Positions 1-9,214 of a stretch of DNA of 64,000 nt are shown here, one piece after another. Within the stretch, counting starts at the first letter, position 1, and each line of letters starts with the position of its first letter. A program made the position numbers and the translations under genes. Origin of the DNA: Bactrocera neohumeralis (taxonomy: Eukaryota; Arthropoda; Insecta; Diptera; Tephritidae); contig NW_026089624.1 of assembly GCF_024586455.1 (NCBI RefSeq), positions 25,004,069 to 25,068,068 of the forward strand, written 5' to 3'. The notes under the pieces were generated by a model. It did not search any database. It was not told the origin of the DNA and saw only the letters and a program-made list of their open reading frames with translations.

Positions 1-239
1 GCGTTCTTTTTGCCATCAACGTATGGCAGCCCAAAGAAAGGCAAGAAATACTTCCAAAATGCGATGACATACGTGCGGAATTATGGATCGCGGTCAATCA
101 GCTAGCGATCGTAACGATATCACAGCACGAATTTTTAAACAATAGCTGCGATGTTTGATGATCTTTATCTTGAAGCAACCTATGGTATATATGATGCTGT
201 TAGATGCTGAATGTGTTCTGCTGAGTAGCAAAAAAGAGG

Positions 240-491
240 TTGCCGCACGCACACATTCTTCTTTGGATGCGGATGGTGATTACACCAGATCAAATTGATG
301 AAATCATTTCAGCGGAAGTTCCTGATTCAGAGATAGATCCAGAATTATACGAAGTGGTGAAAACCAATATGATTCATGGACCTTTCGAACCTTACAATCC
401 CACTTTGGTTTGTATGTTTGACAATAAATGCACGAAACACTACTCATGTGCTTTTCTTTCGGAAACGGGAATGGGAAATGATGGATATTAA
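240..491 (+). pseudogene. Helitron Rep (HUH endonuclease) fragment
   Basis: An 83-codon open stretch covering the core of the Helitron_like_N domain. The HAH of PHAHILLWM is the metal-binding HUH motif, and Cys/His-containing sequence (VCMFDNKCTKHY) follows as usual for this domain. It opens at a TTG rather than ATG, because the true start lies upstream in a frame now broken. The frame ends in a stop at 489-491; the homologous copy at 30.76 kb reads through that point (a serine codon). Rep normally nicks and joins DNA during rolling-circle transposition; this fragment cannot do so alone. Confidence 0.85.
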
Positions 492-1248
492 CTGTATCGG
501 CGTCACTCACCAGACGACAATGGCAGAACATTTAGCATTTAGAGGCGTGAATATCGACGTTAACAACACATCGAAGTTGACAACACATGGGTCGTACCAT
601 ATTCGCCCCTTTTGTTTAATTCACATTCAAAACTCATGTCAATGTTGAATATTGCAGATTGGTGTAATCGATCAAATACGTTTGCAAGTACGTCACCAAA
701 GAAAGCAACATAGCGGTTATTGGCCTTGAACGATATGAGATCATCAGTATCAAATGGGTCGATATGTGAACTGCAATAAAGCGCTTTGTAGGATATTTAC
801 TTTTGCAAATCATGAAAGTTTCCCGACTGTTTTGCGTCTCGCGGTTCAACTTCATTTAAGTCATTGCGTATTATGAATGGTACAGTGTGTGCAACATTTT
901 GAGAAGCATGCCAGCAGTAGCATTTGCTGGAACATGATAATCACTGGAAACAGACGAAGGACAATGCGATAGTACTTCGCATGCCACTGAAGTTCGCATA
1001 CTTTTCGCGAAGATCATTTCGACATATCCGCCTTTAAATTCGCGTTAATTATGGGATACGAAAAAATGACATTGCCGATGACATTTTACATTGTATTCGC
1101 TAAGTATTGGAAATGGGCAAATTTCGGTTGATACTTCCAGTGGTTTGATATCAATTTCACCTCCCTTTTGTCAATTCACTTCAACGGAAGATGAACTCAT
1201 CACGAATGTTTATCCGAACATTGGCCAAATTATCGTAACTGCGATAGC

Positions 1249-1740
1249 TTGAGTGCACGAGCAATTTTAGCTGCCAAAATTACCGATGTTAGTGATTTAA
1301 ACTGGAAGATTCAAAGTCAAGTTCCGGGAGGTTTGCGCTCATATAAATCGATCGATCGTCTTGACAAGGAAGACGAAACCGTAAATTATCCAGTGGAATT
1401 TCCAAATACCATTCCAAGCCTGCCCCAGCATCATTTGCGTCTTAAAGTTGGATCTGTCATTATTATGTTTCACAATCTTCATGCGCCGAAACTGTGTAAT
1501 GGAACCCGAATGATTATGACGTAGTTATCGAATACAAGGGACAGCCATTTCAGTTCCAACGTATTCAATTTCCAGGGAAAATTTCCCTTGCGTTGACAAT
1601 CAACAGGACACAAGGAAATCGGGAAATGCTATGTTTTTCACACGGCCAGATATATGTGGTGTGTTGACGAGTTGGAAACCCATCTTCTCTATATATTTAC
1701 GCACCAGAACAGAAATCAAAAGGTTATGTTTATTAAGTTG
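1249..1740 (+). pseudogene. Helitron Pif1-type helicase C-terminal fragment
   Basis: The first part (1249-1524) is a 91-codon open stretch with AAKITDVSDLNWKIQSQ, then PSLPQHHLRLKVGSVIIMFHNL, which corresponds to the conserved C-terminal region of Helitron helicases. After a stop the reading resumes with GQPFQFQRIQFP, LALTINRTQG and CFSHGQIYV, which are the final helicase motifs. The domain unwinds DNA during rolling-circle transposition in intact elements. Several frame breaks make this a pseudogene. The same segment recurs, on the opposite strand, at 45068-45280 and 60285-60473. Confidence 0.85.
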
Positions 1741-1861
1741 CGCTACATAAAAAAATGTAGAAAAATCGTAAATAAATCATTTTCGACAGAATATAATTTC
1801 AACTTTTTTTCATTTCAAAACACATAATTTCACGCAGGGCAACGGCTGCGGGGTCAGCTAG

Positions 1862-2318
1862 TGAAAAATATAAATTTTTACTCGAATACTCTTCAGTCTT
1901 TGAATTTGTCTTATATCTTTTGGCTTATATCTTTCCTTGGCCCCGGGCGCCCGAAGTTGTAGCTACGCCACTGCACGCACATATCGTGCAGACTCATATA
2001 CAAAAGTCATCAACCTTTTTCTCCTGTTTGAATTATCGCTCGTAAACGCAAGTATTTACTAACGAGTACGAAAAAACAAACTAATAGCTAAATACATAAG
2101 CACCGGGAATAAGGAAAACGAAATACGCGTTCGTTATTTGATACATTGCGTATGCAACAAAAATAAAAACTTTTTACCTTAAAGATTTCACACGTACTTA
2201 TTATTATCAGAAGTACATTGAGAGAATTTTTTTCTCATATTTTCAATTTTATCATGTTATCTAAATGAACTGAGATTCTAAGGAATCTAAATCGATTCAA
2301 TACCTAAAAGTACAAAAA
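1862..2318. other. No gene; probable LTR/leader of the following BEL element
   Basis: No open frame of note. The stretch is AT-rich, contains an AATAAA-like signal near 2160, and leads directly into the gag start at 2319. By position it should hold the 5' LTR or leader of the BEL element, but I could not identify LTR ends or a primer-binding site. Confidence 0.3.
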
Positions 2319-3185
2319 ATGGTTTCAGAAGACAAGAGCCCATGTACACCTGCTGACGCTACACGCTCAAAGCAAGGTGCTACAAAGCAAAAAAAAATCT
2401 GAATGATATTTCATATACTAAGTTCATTGCTGAGAGTGACAGTCTAATTCGATACTGCACTCGATTTTCATTTTCACCGATTCAAGACCATTCTGAATCG
2501 GTATTAGAAATCAAAAAAGAAAATCTGGGCAATTTCTGGACACGTCTCCAAGCTGCGTATGAAGCAATTGTAGAATCTGACGAATCAGATCTACCTGAAA
2601 ATTTCAAATCTTCAGCATACTCCAAATATGATAACTGCTTAGACCAGTACGAAGAGACGAAAGCTATTATCTCCGATCAATTGAAGTTAATTAAAGCAAT
2701 TCCAACTACTCCACAACCGAGAGTAAAGCTGCCAAAGCCAGGAGGCGAGTTCAGGTATCCACCTCAAGGTGCCCGCATGTGACAGTGAAATTTTTCATGG
2801 TGGTTATGAACAATGACCGCCCTTCCGGGACATGTTTACAGCCGTGTACATAAGCCATCCAAAATTATCACAAGCGCAAAAATTGTATCACCTCCGATAC
2901 AAAACAAAAGGTCAAGCAGGCGTAATAATCAAACAGTTCGCTCTTAATGACCAAAATTTCAATTATGCTTGGGAAGGTCTAAAAGCTCGGTACGAGAACG
3001 AAAGAATATTAGTCGACAAACAAGTCTCAATATTAATGAATTTACCAAAATTTCAGACGGAAACAAGTGAAGAATTTATAAAACTTCAATCCACTGTCTC
3101 TAATTGCTTGTCGGTTCTAGCGACACAGAATATTACCACAGACAATTGGGACCCCATTCTGGTAAATATATGCACATCCGAGTAA
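2319..3185 (+). pseudogene. BEL/Pao retrotransposon Gag (DUF1759-type)
   Basis: Translation starts at ATG 2319 (MVSEDKSPCTPADATR), breaks at an A-run near 2390-2397, continues in a second frame to about 2780 (FWTRLQAAYEAIVESDESDLPE, then QPRVKLPKPGG), and shifts again into an open stretch from 2832 to 3185. That last part carries FRDMFTAVYISHPKLS, KLYHLRYKTKGQAG, AWEGLKARYENERILV and DNWDPILVNICTS, the hallmark order of BEL/Pao Gag. Gag forms the particle that packages retrotransposon RNA. The protein stops abruptly after NICTSE, where the family normally continues, suggesting an interruption at about 3183. The pol at 9215 may or may not belong to the same copy. Confidence 0.85.
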
Positions 3186-3638
3186 TATTTTTTATTAGCA
3201 AGAATAGGTTTTATTTGAATAGCTTTAAATTATATTAAACAACACTTTTAGTGAAAACCAACATTTATGACCTTTCGAGTGGGATGATGAAATCAGAGTG
3301 TGGCGTGACAAAAACGATTTTACAAATGGTGCCGCTTAATGTGCGGGACCGCTTTCAATGGCGAAAATGCTGAATTGAAGCATGTTGGCAATGTTGCATT
3401 CAATGCTTTTGCTGGCAAAAGTCTCCAATGAAACATTAGGATATGTCACTCCTCCCATCTTAAAAGAATGCAAAGTCCTCATTGCAATTTTTCTTTGTTT
3501 ACAAGTTAAAGTTTTTAAATAGAATTCTTACAATATTTAAAGATGTTTTAAGCATATAAAAATGATTAAGTGATAATGAATAAGTACAAAGGAATGATAA
3601 GATTGATAACATATAATTTTCAATTCTTAGATTTAGTT
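3186..3638. other. No gene; possible 3' LTR of the gypsy element
   Basis: No coding content recognised. The stretch lies between the truncated BEL gag and the C-terminus of the minus-strand gypsy integrase, where the gypsy 3' LTR should sit. I found no convincing TG...CA ends and no second LTR copy to compare, so this is placement only. Confidence 0.3.
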
Positions 3639-4256
3639 TTAGTTAGTTTTCTTTTTTCTTTTAAATTGGTTTTTATATTTTCTTACATTTTGACTTTTAA
3701 ACTTTACAATATGATGTTCGCCGTCTTCTTCAGTTTTAATAAGACTAACTTTTTTGTATGGATTACTAAGTTTATCTAATCGCTTCTTCGAAACTTCTGC
3801 GTTTACAAAGTTTGTGTCAATATCTTTTTCTTGACGGTTTTTATTTACATTATTTATTATTTTTTCTTTAATAATTTGAGGGTCTTGTTTTGGTGACTCT
3901 TTATTAAAAAAGATTGTATATGGAACTTCATTAGTAGTAGAGTGAACAATTATAAGTGAAAAGTGTTTGTTCAATTTCTAAATATTTTAGCTCTTTATCA
4001 CCTGAAGTGTTGATTTTTCTAAGTTTTTCATTCAAAGTTTTATGTAGTCTTTCAATGTCACCTATACCAGTTTTACCGGTGGTTACTTCTACTTTTATAT
4101 TTAATGAATTACACCATTGTTTAATATTTATATTATTAAACATTGGTCTTGGTCGATTTTTAAAGTTTTTGGAGGACCCATACAATTAAAAATTTTTAGC
4201 AATGCTTTTTTGGATTCCAGCCAGTTCAATGCTTTAACTTTTTCTATCATAGCAAA
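3639..4256 (-). pseudogene. Gypsy integrase core and C-terminal part
   Basis: Two overlapping open stretches (4185-3931 and 3974-3639) in different frames. They contain the third acidic residue of the integrase DDE triad in GIGDIERLHKTLNEKLR, the sequence STTNEVPYTIFF typical after it, and a basic C-terminal tail (KYKNQFKRKKK). The second aspartate region (TLKIDQ) lies at about 4150-4165 in a further broken frame. Integrase inserts the retroelement cDNA; this copy is inactive. Confidence 0.8.
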
Positions 4257-4775
4257 CTAATAGTATAAATCGATACATGTTAAATAATATTCATTATTCC
4301 ATTTCCAAAAATCTATAACATATTTTTCTCTTATTTTGTAAATTGGCGGTGTAATTTTGAATGGCATTTTGTTAGAAATATGATCGTTCTTACAATGATT
4401 ACACAGTTCACATTCGTTAATTATTTTGGTGATTTCCTTAAAATAATTGGGGTAATAATACTGTAATTTAAAACATTTTGCAACCTTCTCTATACCTTGA
4501 TGAAGTCCACTTAAATGGATTTCAAGTACTTTACTTTTAAAATTTGCAAAATCTGTAATGTTTTCTAATTCTTTTGTACACCGATAAATCTTGTTGCGAC
4601 TTGTTGTTATTAGTGTCTTATAAACGTTTTGAAATTGTATAAAATCAGTATCATTGGGTATAAAAATTGTTGTATTATTTTTTAATAAATGGGTTTTAAT
4701 TATATCTTTAATATAATCTGTAGTTAATTCTTTGTATTTAATTACAATTAGGTTATTAAAAAAGACTTTCGTCAT
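4257..4775 (-). pseudogene. Gypsy integrase N-terminal part (zinc-binding)
   Basis: An open stretch of 172 codons. Near residues 105-150 it has the HHCC-type zinc-binding module (HLSGLHQG then CELCNHCKND), followed by YVIDFWKWNNEYYL, where the aspartate is the first catalytic residue of the integrase core. It stops at YY-stop just before the next integrase segment. Its upstream boundary abuts the RT frame with the RNase H domain missing. Confidence 0.8.
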
Positions 4776-4784
4776 TGTGGTTAG

Positions 4785-5465
4785 TTAGTTAGTCAAAGGT
4801 TCAGTTATTTCAGGAAAGTTTTGAATAAATTTACGATAAAATCCTGCCAAACCAAGAAATTGTTTTATTTCTTTTTCCGTTTTAGGAACGGGATAATTTA
4901 AAATTGCTTTAAATTTATTAGGGTTAGGCTTAATACCTTCTGGCGTTATGATATGACCAAGAAATTCGGTTTCTCTTTTGAAAAACTCGCTTTTATCCAT
5001 CTGAATTTTCAGATTTGCTTCGTTTAATTTACGAAAAACTCTGTCTAGAGATTCTATGTGTTCCTGTAATGACGTACTGAATACTACAATGTCGTCTAAG
5101 TAAACCATACAATCTCTCCCTATTAAACCATCTAAAACCGTATTCATCAGTCTCTGGAAGGTGGCTGGTGCATTTTTAAGCCCAAATGGCATTCTTAATA
5201 ATTCAAAATGTCCGCTCTGAGTAGAGAAAGCTGTTTCTTTCCTATCTGCCGAATCCATTTCTATTTGATGAAAGCCTTGCGCTAAGTCTATTGTTGAAAA
5301 ATACATACACCTACTTAGTTTTTCGAGAATTTCATCCATGTTTGGGATGGGATACCTATCATCGATAGTAATACTATTGAGCTTGCGAAAATCGACAACA
5401 ATCCTCCACTTCCTTTTACCTGAAGCATCTGACTTCTTTGGTATCACCCAAATTGGTGCTGAATA
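4785..5465 (-). pseudogene. Gypsy reverse transcriptase
   Basis: A 220-codon open frame with the whole RT palm: KRKWRIVVDFRKLNS, the motif A region YFSTIDLAQGFHQIEM, the thumb-side motif LLRMPFGLKNAPATFQRLM, and the catalytic YLDDIVVFS box. It ends in KQFLGLAGFYRKFI and PEITEPLTN. The reading continues upstream of the first ATG as YPYSAPIWV, which meets the RTE insertion at about 5463-5474. The frame is intact over the catalytic core, which suggests a fairly young copy. RNase H is missing downstream. Confidence 0.9.
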
Positions 5466-5504
5466 TGGATAATTCTTCTTCTTCTTAATTGGCGTAGAAA
5501 CCGC

Positions 5505-6166
5505 TTACGCGATTATAGCCGAGTTAACAACAGCGCGCCAGTCGTTTCTTGTTTTCGCTACGTGGCGCCAATTGGATATTCCAAGCGAAGCCAGGTCCTT
5601 CTCCACTTGGTCCTTCCAACGGAGTGGAGGTCTTCCTCTTCCTCTGCTTCCCCCGGCGGGTACTGCGTCGAATACTTTCAGAGCTGGAGTGTTTTCATCC
5701 ATCCGGACATGTCGTCGTATATCTCGTACAGCTCATCGTTCCATCGAATGCGATATTCGCCGTGGCTAATGCGCAAAGGACCATAAATCTTTCGCAGAAT
5801 TTTTCTCTCGAAAACTCGTAACGTCTACTCATCGGTTGCTGTCATCGCCCAAGCCTCTGCACCACATAGCAGGACGGGAATTATGAGCGACTTATAGAGT
5901 TTAGCTTTTGTTCGTCGAGAGAGGACTTTACTTTTCAATTGCCTACTCAGTCCGAAGTAGCACCTGTTGGCAAGAGCAATCCTGCGTTGGATTTCCAGGC
6001 TGACATTGTTTGTGGTGTTAATGCTGGTTCCTAAATAGACGAAATTATCTACGACTTCAAAGTTATGACTGTCAACAGTGACGTCAGTGCCAAGTCGCGA
6101 GTGCGACGACTGTTTGTTTGATGACAGGAGATATTTCGTTTTGCCCTCGTTCACTACCAGACCCAT
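5505..6166 (-). pseudogene. RTE ORF C-terminal region, copy 1
   Basis: The first stretch (6166-5825) holds NEGKTKYLLSSNK, FVYLGTSINTTNNVSLEIQRRI and LYKSLIIPVLLCGAEAW, the RT thumb and connection. The last (5702-5505) holds GRGRPPLRWKDQVEKDL and ISNWRHVAKTRNDWRAVV, the conserved C-terminus of this LINE family, ending shortly before the AAG tail. The two parts are in different frames. Confidence 0.85.
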
Positions 6167-6169
6167 TTT

Positions 6170-6698
6170 CTATGCTTCCTTGTCCAGCCTGGAGAAAGCA
6201 GAACTAACGGCGCGGGTGTTGAGGCCGATGATATCAATCTCGTCGGCATACGCCAGCAGCTGTACACTCTTATAGAAGATGGTACCTTCTCTGTTTAGTT
6301 CTGCAGCTCGAACTATTTTCTCCAGGAGCAGGTTGAAGAAGTCACACGGTAGGGAGTCGCCTTGTCTGAAACCTCGTTTGGTATCGAACGGCTCGGAGAT
6401 GTCCTTCCCGATCCTGACGGAGCTTTTCGTGTTGCTCAACGTCAGTTTACACAGCCGTATTAGTTTTTGCGGGGATACCAAATTCAGACATAGCGACATA
6501 AAGGCAGCTCCTTTTCGTGCTGTCGAAAGCAGCTTTGAAATCGACGAAGAGGTGGTGTGTGTCGATTCTCCTTTCACGGGTTTTTTCCAAGATTTGGCGC
6601 ATCTTGAATATCTGGTCGGTTGTTGATTTTCCAGGTCTGAAACCACACTGATAAGGTCCAATCAGTTTGTTGACGGTGGGCTTTAATCTTTCACACAA
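6170..6698 (-). pseudogene. RTE reverse transcriptase, copy 1 (YADE)
   Basis: Overlapping frames carry the RT fingers and palm: GPYQCGFRPGKSTTDQI, motif A with its aspartate intact (FVDFKAAFDS; Asp codon at 6540-6542), RGFRQGDSLPC, and motif C as LLAYADEIDIIG. The second aspartate of the YADD box is Glu (codon at 6239-6241), which should impair catalysis. A frameshift lies inside the STKRSC region at about 6490-6510. Confidence 0.85.
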
Positions 6699-7087
6699 TA
6701 CGCTCGATAGAACCTTATATGCGATGTTGAGGAGGCTAACCCCACGGTAGTTGGCGCAGATTGTGGGGTCTCCTTTTTTATTTCAGCCTCTTTCTTTTTC
6801 TGTCTGCAAATGCGTCTCGCTTCCCTTTTCAACTCACGGTATCTATCCCATCCCGCACGTGTTGTGGTCGACCGTAACGTTGCGAGGTTGGCAGCCTGTT
6901 TTCTCTCCGCTGCGACACGGCACTCCTCGTCGTACCAGCTTTTTTTTTGCACTTTCCAAAAACCAATGGTTTCGGTTGCAGCTGTACGTAAGGAGTTCGA
7001 AATGCCGTCCCACAGTTCCCTTATACCGAGTTGTTGACGAGTGCTCTCAGAGAGCAGGAGTGCAAGCCGAGTTGAAAATTGTTCGGT

Positions 7088-7981
7088 TTATTGTTGTGAT
7101 TGCAGCTTCTCGACGTCGAACCTTCCTTGTGTTTGTTGGCGTGCGTTTTTTGCTGCACAGAAGCGGGTGCGAATCTTGGCTGCAACAAGATAGTGGTCCG
7201 AGTCGATGTTAGGACCTCGGAGCGCACGCACATCTAAAACACTGGAGACGTGTCTTCCGTCTATCACAACATGATCGATCTGGTTGGCAGTTTTTCGATC
7301 CGGAGACAGCCAGGTAGCTTGATGAATTTTTTTATGCTGGAATCTAGTACTACAGATAACCATATTTCGGGAGCCGGCGAAGTCAATCAGCCTCAACCCA
7401 TTTGGGGATGTTTCGTCGTGGAGGCTGAATTTACCGACCGTAGTGCCAAATATACCATCTTTTCCCACCTTGGCGTTAAAGTCGCCAAGCACGATTTTGA
7501 CATCGTGGCGGGGGCAGCTCTCATAAGCGCGCTCCTAGCGCTCATAGAAGGCATCTTTGGTCACCTCGTCCTTCTCCTCCGTCGGGGCGTGGGCGCAAAT
7601 CAGCGATATGTTGAAGAACCTCGCTTTGATGCGGATTGTGGCTAGACGTTCATTCACCGGAGTGAATGATAGAACTCAGCGACGGAGTCTCTCTCCCACC
7701 ACGAATCCAACACCAAACTTGCGCTCCTTTATATGGCCACTGTAGTAAATGTCACAAGGACCTGCTCGTCTCTGTCCTTGTCCCGTCCATCGCATTTCTT
7801 GGACGGCGGTGATGTCAGCCTTTATTTTTGCGAGGACATCAACCAGCTGGGCAGCGGCACCTTCCCAATTAAGGGTCCGGACATTCCAGGTGCATGCCCT
7901 CAAATCGTAGTCCTTATTTCGTTTGCCATGGTCGCCTTCAAAAGGGGGATCTCTCATCCGAGGCTGTGTTTTCTTTGTCAT
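7088..7981 (-). pseudogene. RTE endonuclease, copy 1
   Basis: Two open stretches (7981-7676 and 7492-7088) cover an APE-type endonuclease. Visible motifs in order: ACTWNVRTLN (metal-binding Asn), ITAVQEMRW (catalytic Glu), LGDFNAKVG, and DSDHYLVAAKIR (the terminal SDH motif). The enzyme nicks target DNA to prime reverse transcription. A stop after GERLRR near 7676 and a frame change before 7492 break the frame, but all catalytic motifs are preserved. Confidence 0.85.
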
Positions 7982-8230
7982 TGGTACTGATTTTTACGTG
8001 GCGGGTCCCAAACCCAGCGCACAACCCTATGTAGGGGACGTTTCTCCTTCTCACATTAGCTCGCTCTCGAACGGATGCTCTTAGGCTACCCAGACATACT
8101 TGGTCAAAGAGCTGAAGTTGTGGGCTGCTTGAGCCCTGTGTAAAAGAATCGTTTCTGGCCTCTCCCAAGTGAATGGCGATCAGATAACTTTTCTCACTTG
8201 CGTGAACTTCTACACATGACTCCATCCTCC

Positions 8231-8386
8231 AATAATATGGAGAATTACTATGAGAAATGATCTGATTTGCAAGCATTTTTTTATTTGTTTGTTTACTTCT
8301 GATTTATGAATTTCAGGATATCTATACGACTTAACATATATTGGATCTTCATGAGCCGTTTTAATTCTTTGTTTTATTTTATGAGT
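8231..8386 (-). pseudogene. Gypsy pol, pre-RT linker separated by an LINE insertion
   Basis: On the minus strand this reads through EDPIYVKSYRYPEIHKSEV and MLANQIISHSNSPYY, the linker that precedes gypsy RT. The same sequence context resumes at 5463 on the other side of the RTE element, so the two pieces were once contiguous. The upstream part disappears into the assembly gap at 8387. Confidence 0.75.
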
Positions 8387-8486
8387 NNNNNNNNNNNNNN
8401 NNNNNNNNNNNNNNNNNNNNNNNNNNNNNNNNNNNNNNNNNNNNNNNNNNNNNNNNNNNNNNNNNNNNNNNNNNNNNNNNNNNNNN
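8387..8486. other. Assembly gap of 100 N
   Basis: Exactly 100 undetermined bases, the conventional size of an unknown-length scaffold gap. The gypsy pol on the left does not continue recognisably on the right. Confidence 0.98.
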
Positions 8487-8639
8487 AAAAAAATTTCAAA
8501 TTCCCCTTGGTTGTCAGATCAATAGTCAGAAGTTGTTCAAAAGAAATAAAATAAGATCAATTTGCGCGAACGACTTTCTCAAAGCTAAAAACTTATTATA
8601 TGGCCATGACATCAACATCACAACCAAAATACGTTTTAA

Positions 8640-9210
8640 AATGTTATGTTTAGTCAGGTATTTCTCTATGCGATGAAACTTGGACTCTAAGTACAGATAT
8701 GAACAAGCTAGAGAGTCCTTTAGTACAAGCATTAGAAGAGTCTAAAATCCCATGGACGAATCGAGTTACAAACAGTGAAGTTTTGAGAAGAGTAAACTCA
8801 TAATAGAGAGTTGTTAAGGACTATAAAACAAAAAACGCCTACCTAGGACATATTATGAGGTACTCTAAGTATGAGCTCCTACAAATAATTATCGAAAGAA
8901 AAATTGAAGGAAAACGGAGGCCGTAAACAACTTTCGTGGCTTCGAAACATTCGACAATGGACAGGAATCCAGAACATTGGCAACCTTATAGATGTGGCGA
9001 GAGATAGAGAGAAATATGCTGCGATTATTCAAAATCTGTGATATTTTTTGTTTTTTTTTTTCTCTTTCAATATACAATATATAGTATATATTTAACATGT
9101 AAATACATTATTATATTAATATTAAGCTTATTAATATTGTACATAGTACTAAATGTTATATGATCACCAATATTCGAATACGAATTGGCAAATAAAGAAG
9201 AAGAAGATAG
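8640..9210 (+). mobile_element. 3' end of a second LINE family (RTE-like)
   Basis: A 5'-truncated LINE. From about 8640 to 9041 a broken frame reads CDETWTLSTDMNKLE, then KIPWTNRVTNSEVLRR, NAYLGHIMRYSKYELLQ, LSWLRNIRQWTGIQNI and VARDREKYAAIIQNL with a stop at about 9039-9041. This is the C-terminal signature of insect LINE polyproteins, from a different family than copies 1-5 here. The AT-rich 3' UTR ends in ATAAAGAAGAAGAAG at about 9193-9210. The piece from 8487 to 8640 after the gap is unrecognised. Confidence 0.7.
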
Positions 9211-9214
9211 AGAA

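Larger units (their letters stand above)
1..1861 (+). mobile_element. Helitron, 5' end cut by window edge
   Basis: Rolling-circle DNA transposon remnant. The HUH motif of the Rep endonuclease is visible as PHAHILLWM near 240-270, followed by the conserved stretch containing SPDDNGR (about 505-530) and WVVPYSPL (about 590-610). Pieces of the Pif1-type helicase lie at 1249-1740, including HHLRLKVGSVIIM and a TINRTQG motif. The 3' terminus is textbook: a CGCAG/CTGCG hairpin at about 1832-1849, about nine bases, then CTAG at 1858-1861 followed by host T. Reading frames are broken throughout, for example K-Q-stop in the motif upstream of Rep and frameshifts after 490, so it is not autonomous. It is closely related to the copy at 29983-32133. 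Confidence 0.9.
5475..8230 (-). mobile_element. RTE-type LINE, copy 1 (full 5' end, internal deletion)
   Basis: Non-LTR retrotransposon on the minus strand with apurinic-like endonuclease, RT and a short AAG-repeat 3' tail at about 5475-5487. The 5' end begins GGAGGATGGAGTC, as in copy 2. A 13-bp target duplication with one mismatch flanks it (5462-5474 and 8234-8246). About 0.5 kb between the endonuclease linker and RT is deleted at about 6777-6785 compared with copy 2. The RTE assignment rests on the single-ORF layout, about 3.2-kb full length and simple-repeat tail. Confidence 0.85.
3560..8386 (-). mobile_element. Ty3/gypsy LTR retrotransposon pol remnant
   Basis: Minus-strand gypsy-type element whose pol reads from the gap edge (8386) down to about 3640. 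Order on the minus strand: pre-RT linker (8386-8231), an RTE LINE insertion (8230-5475), reverse transcriptase (5463-4785), then integrase (4775-3639). The protease, RNase H and gag are absent: RNase H appears deleted at the RT/integrase junction (about 4776-4790), and anything upstream of the linker is in or beyond the assembly gap. No env gene was recognised. Confidence 0.85.

Noticed and set aside
3570..3779. Plus-strand open stretch rich in Phe/Ile, superficially like a membrane protein
   Set aside because: It is the antisense of the AT-rich C-terminal gypsy integrase sequence; hydrophobic translation of poly-T antisense is expected.
5549..7990. Several plus-strand open stretches of 60-150 codons
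   Set aside because: They are antisense to the RTE copy 1 endonuclease and RT, which carry the recognisable motifs on the minus strand.
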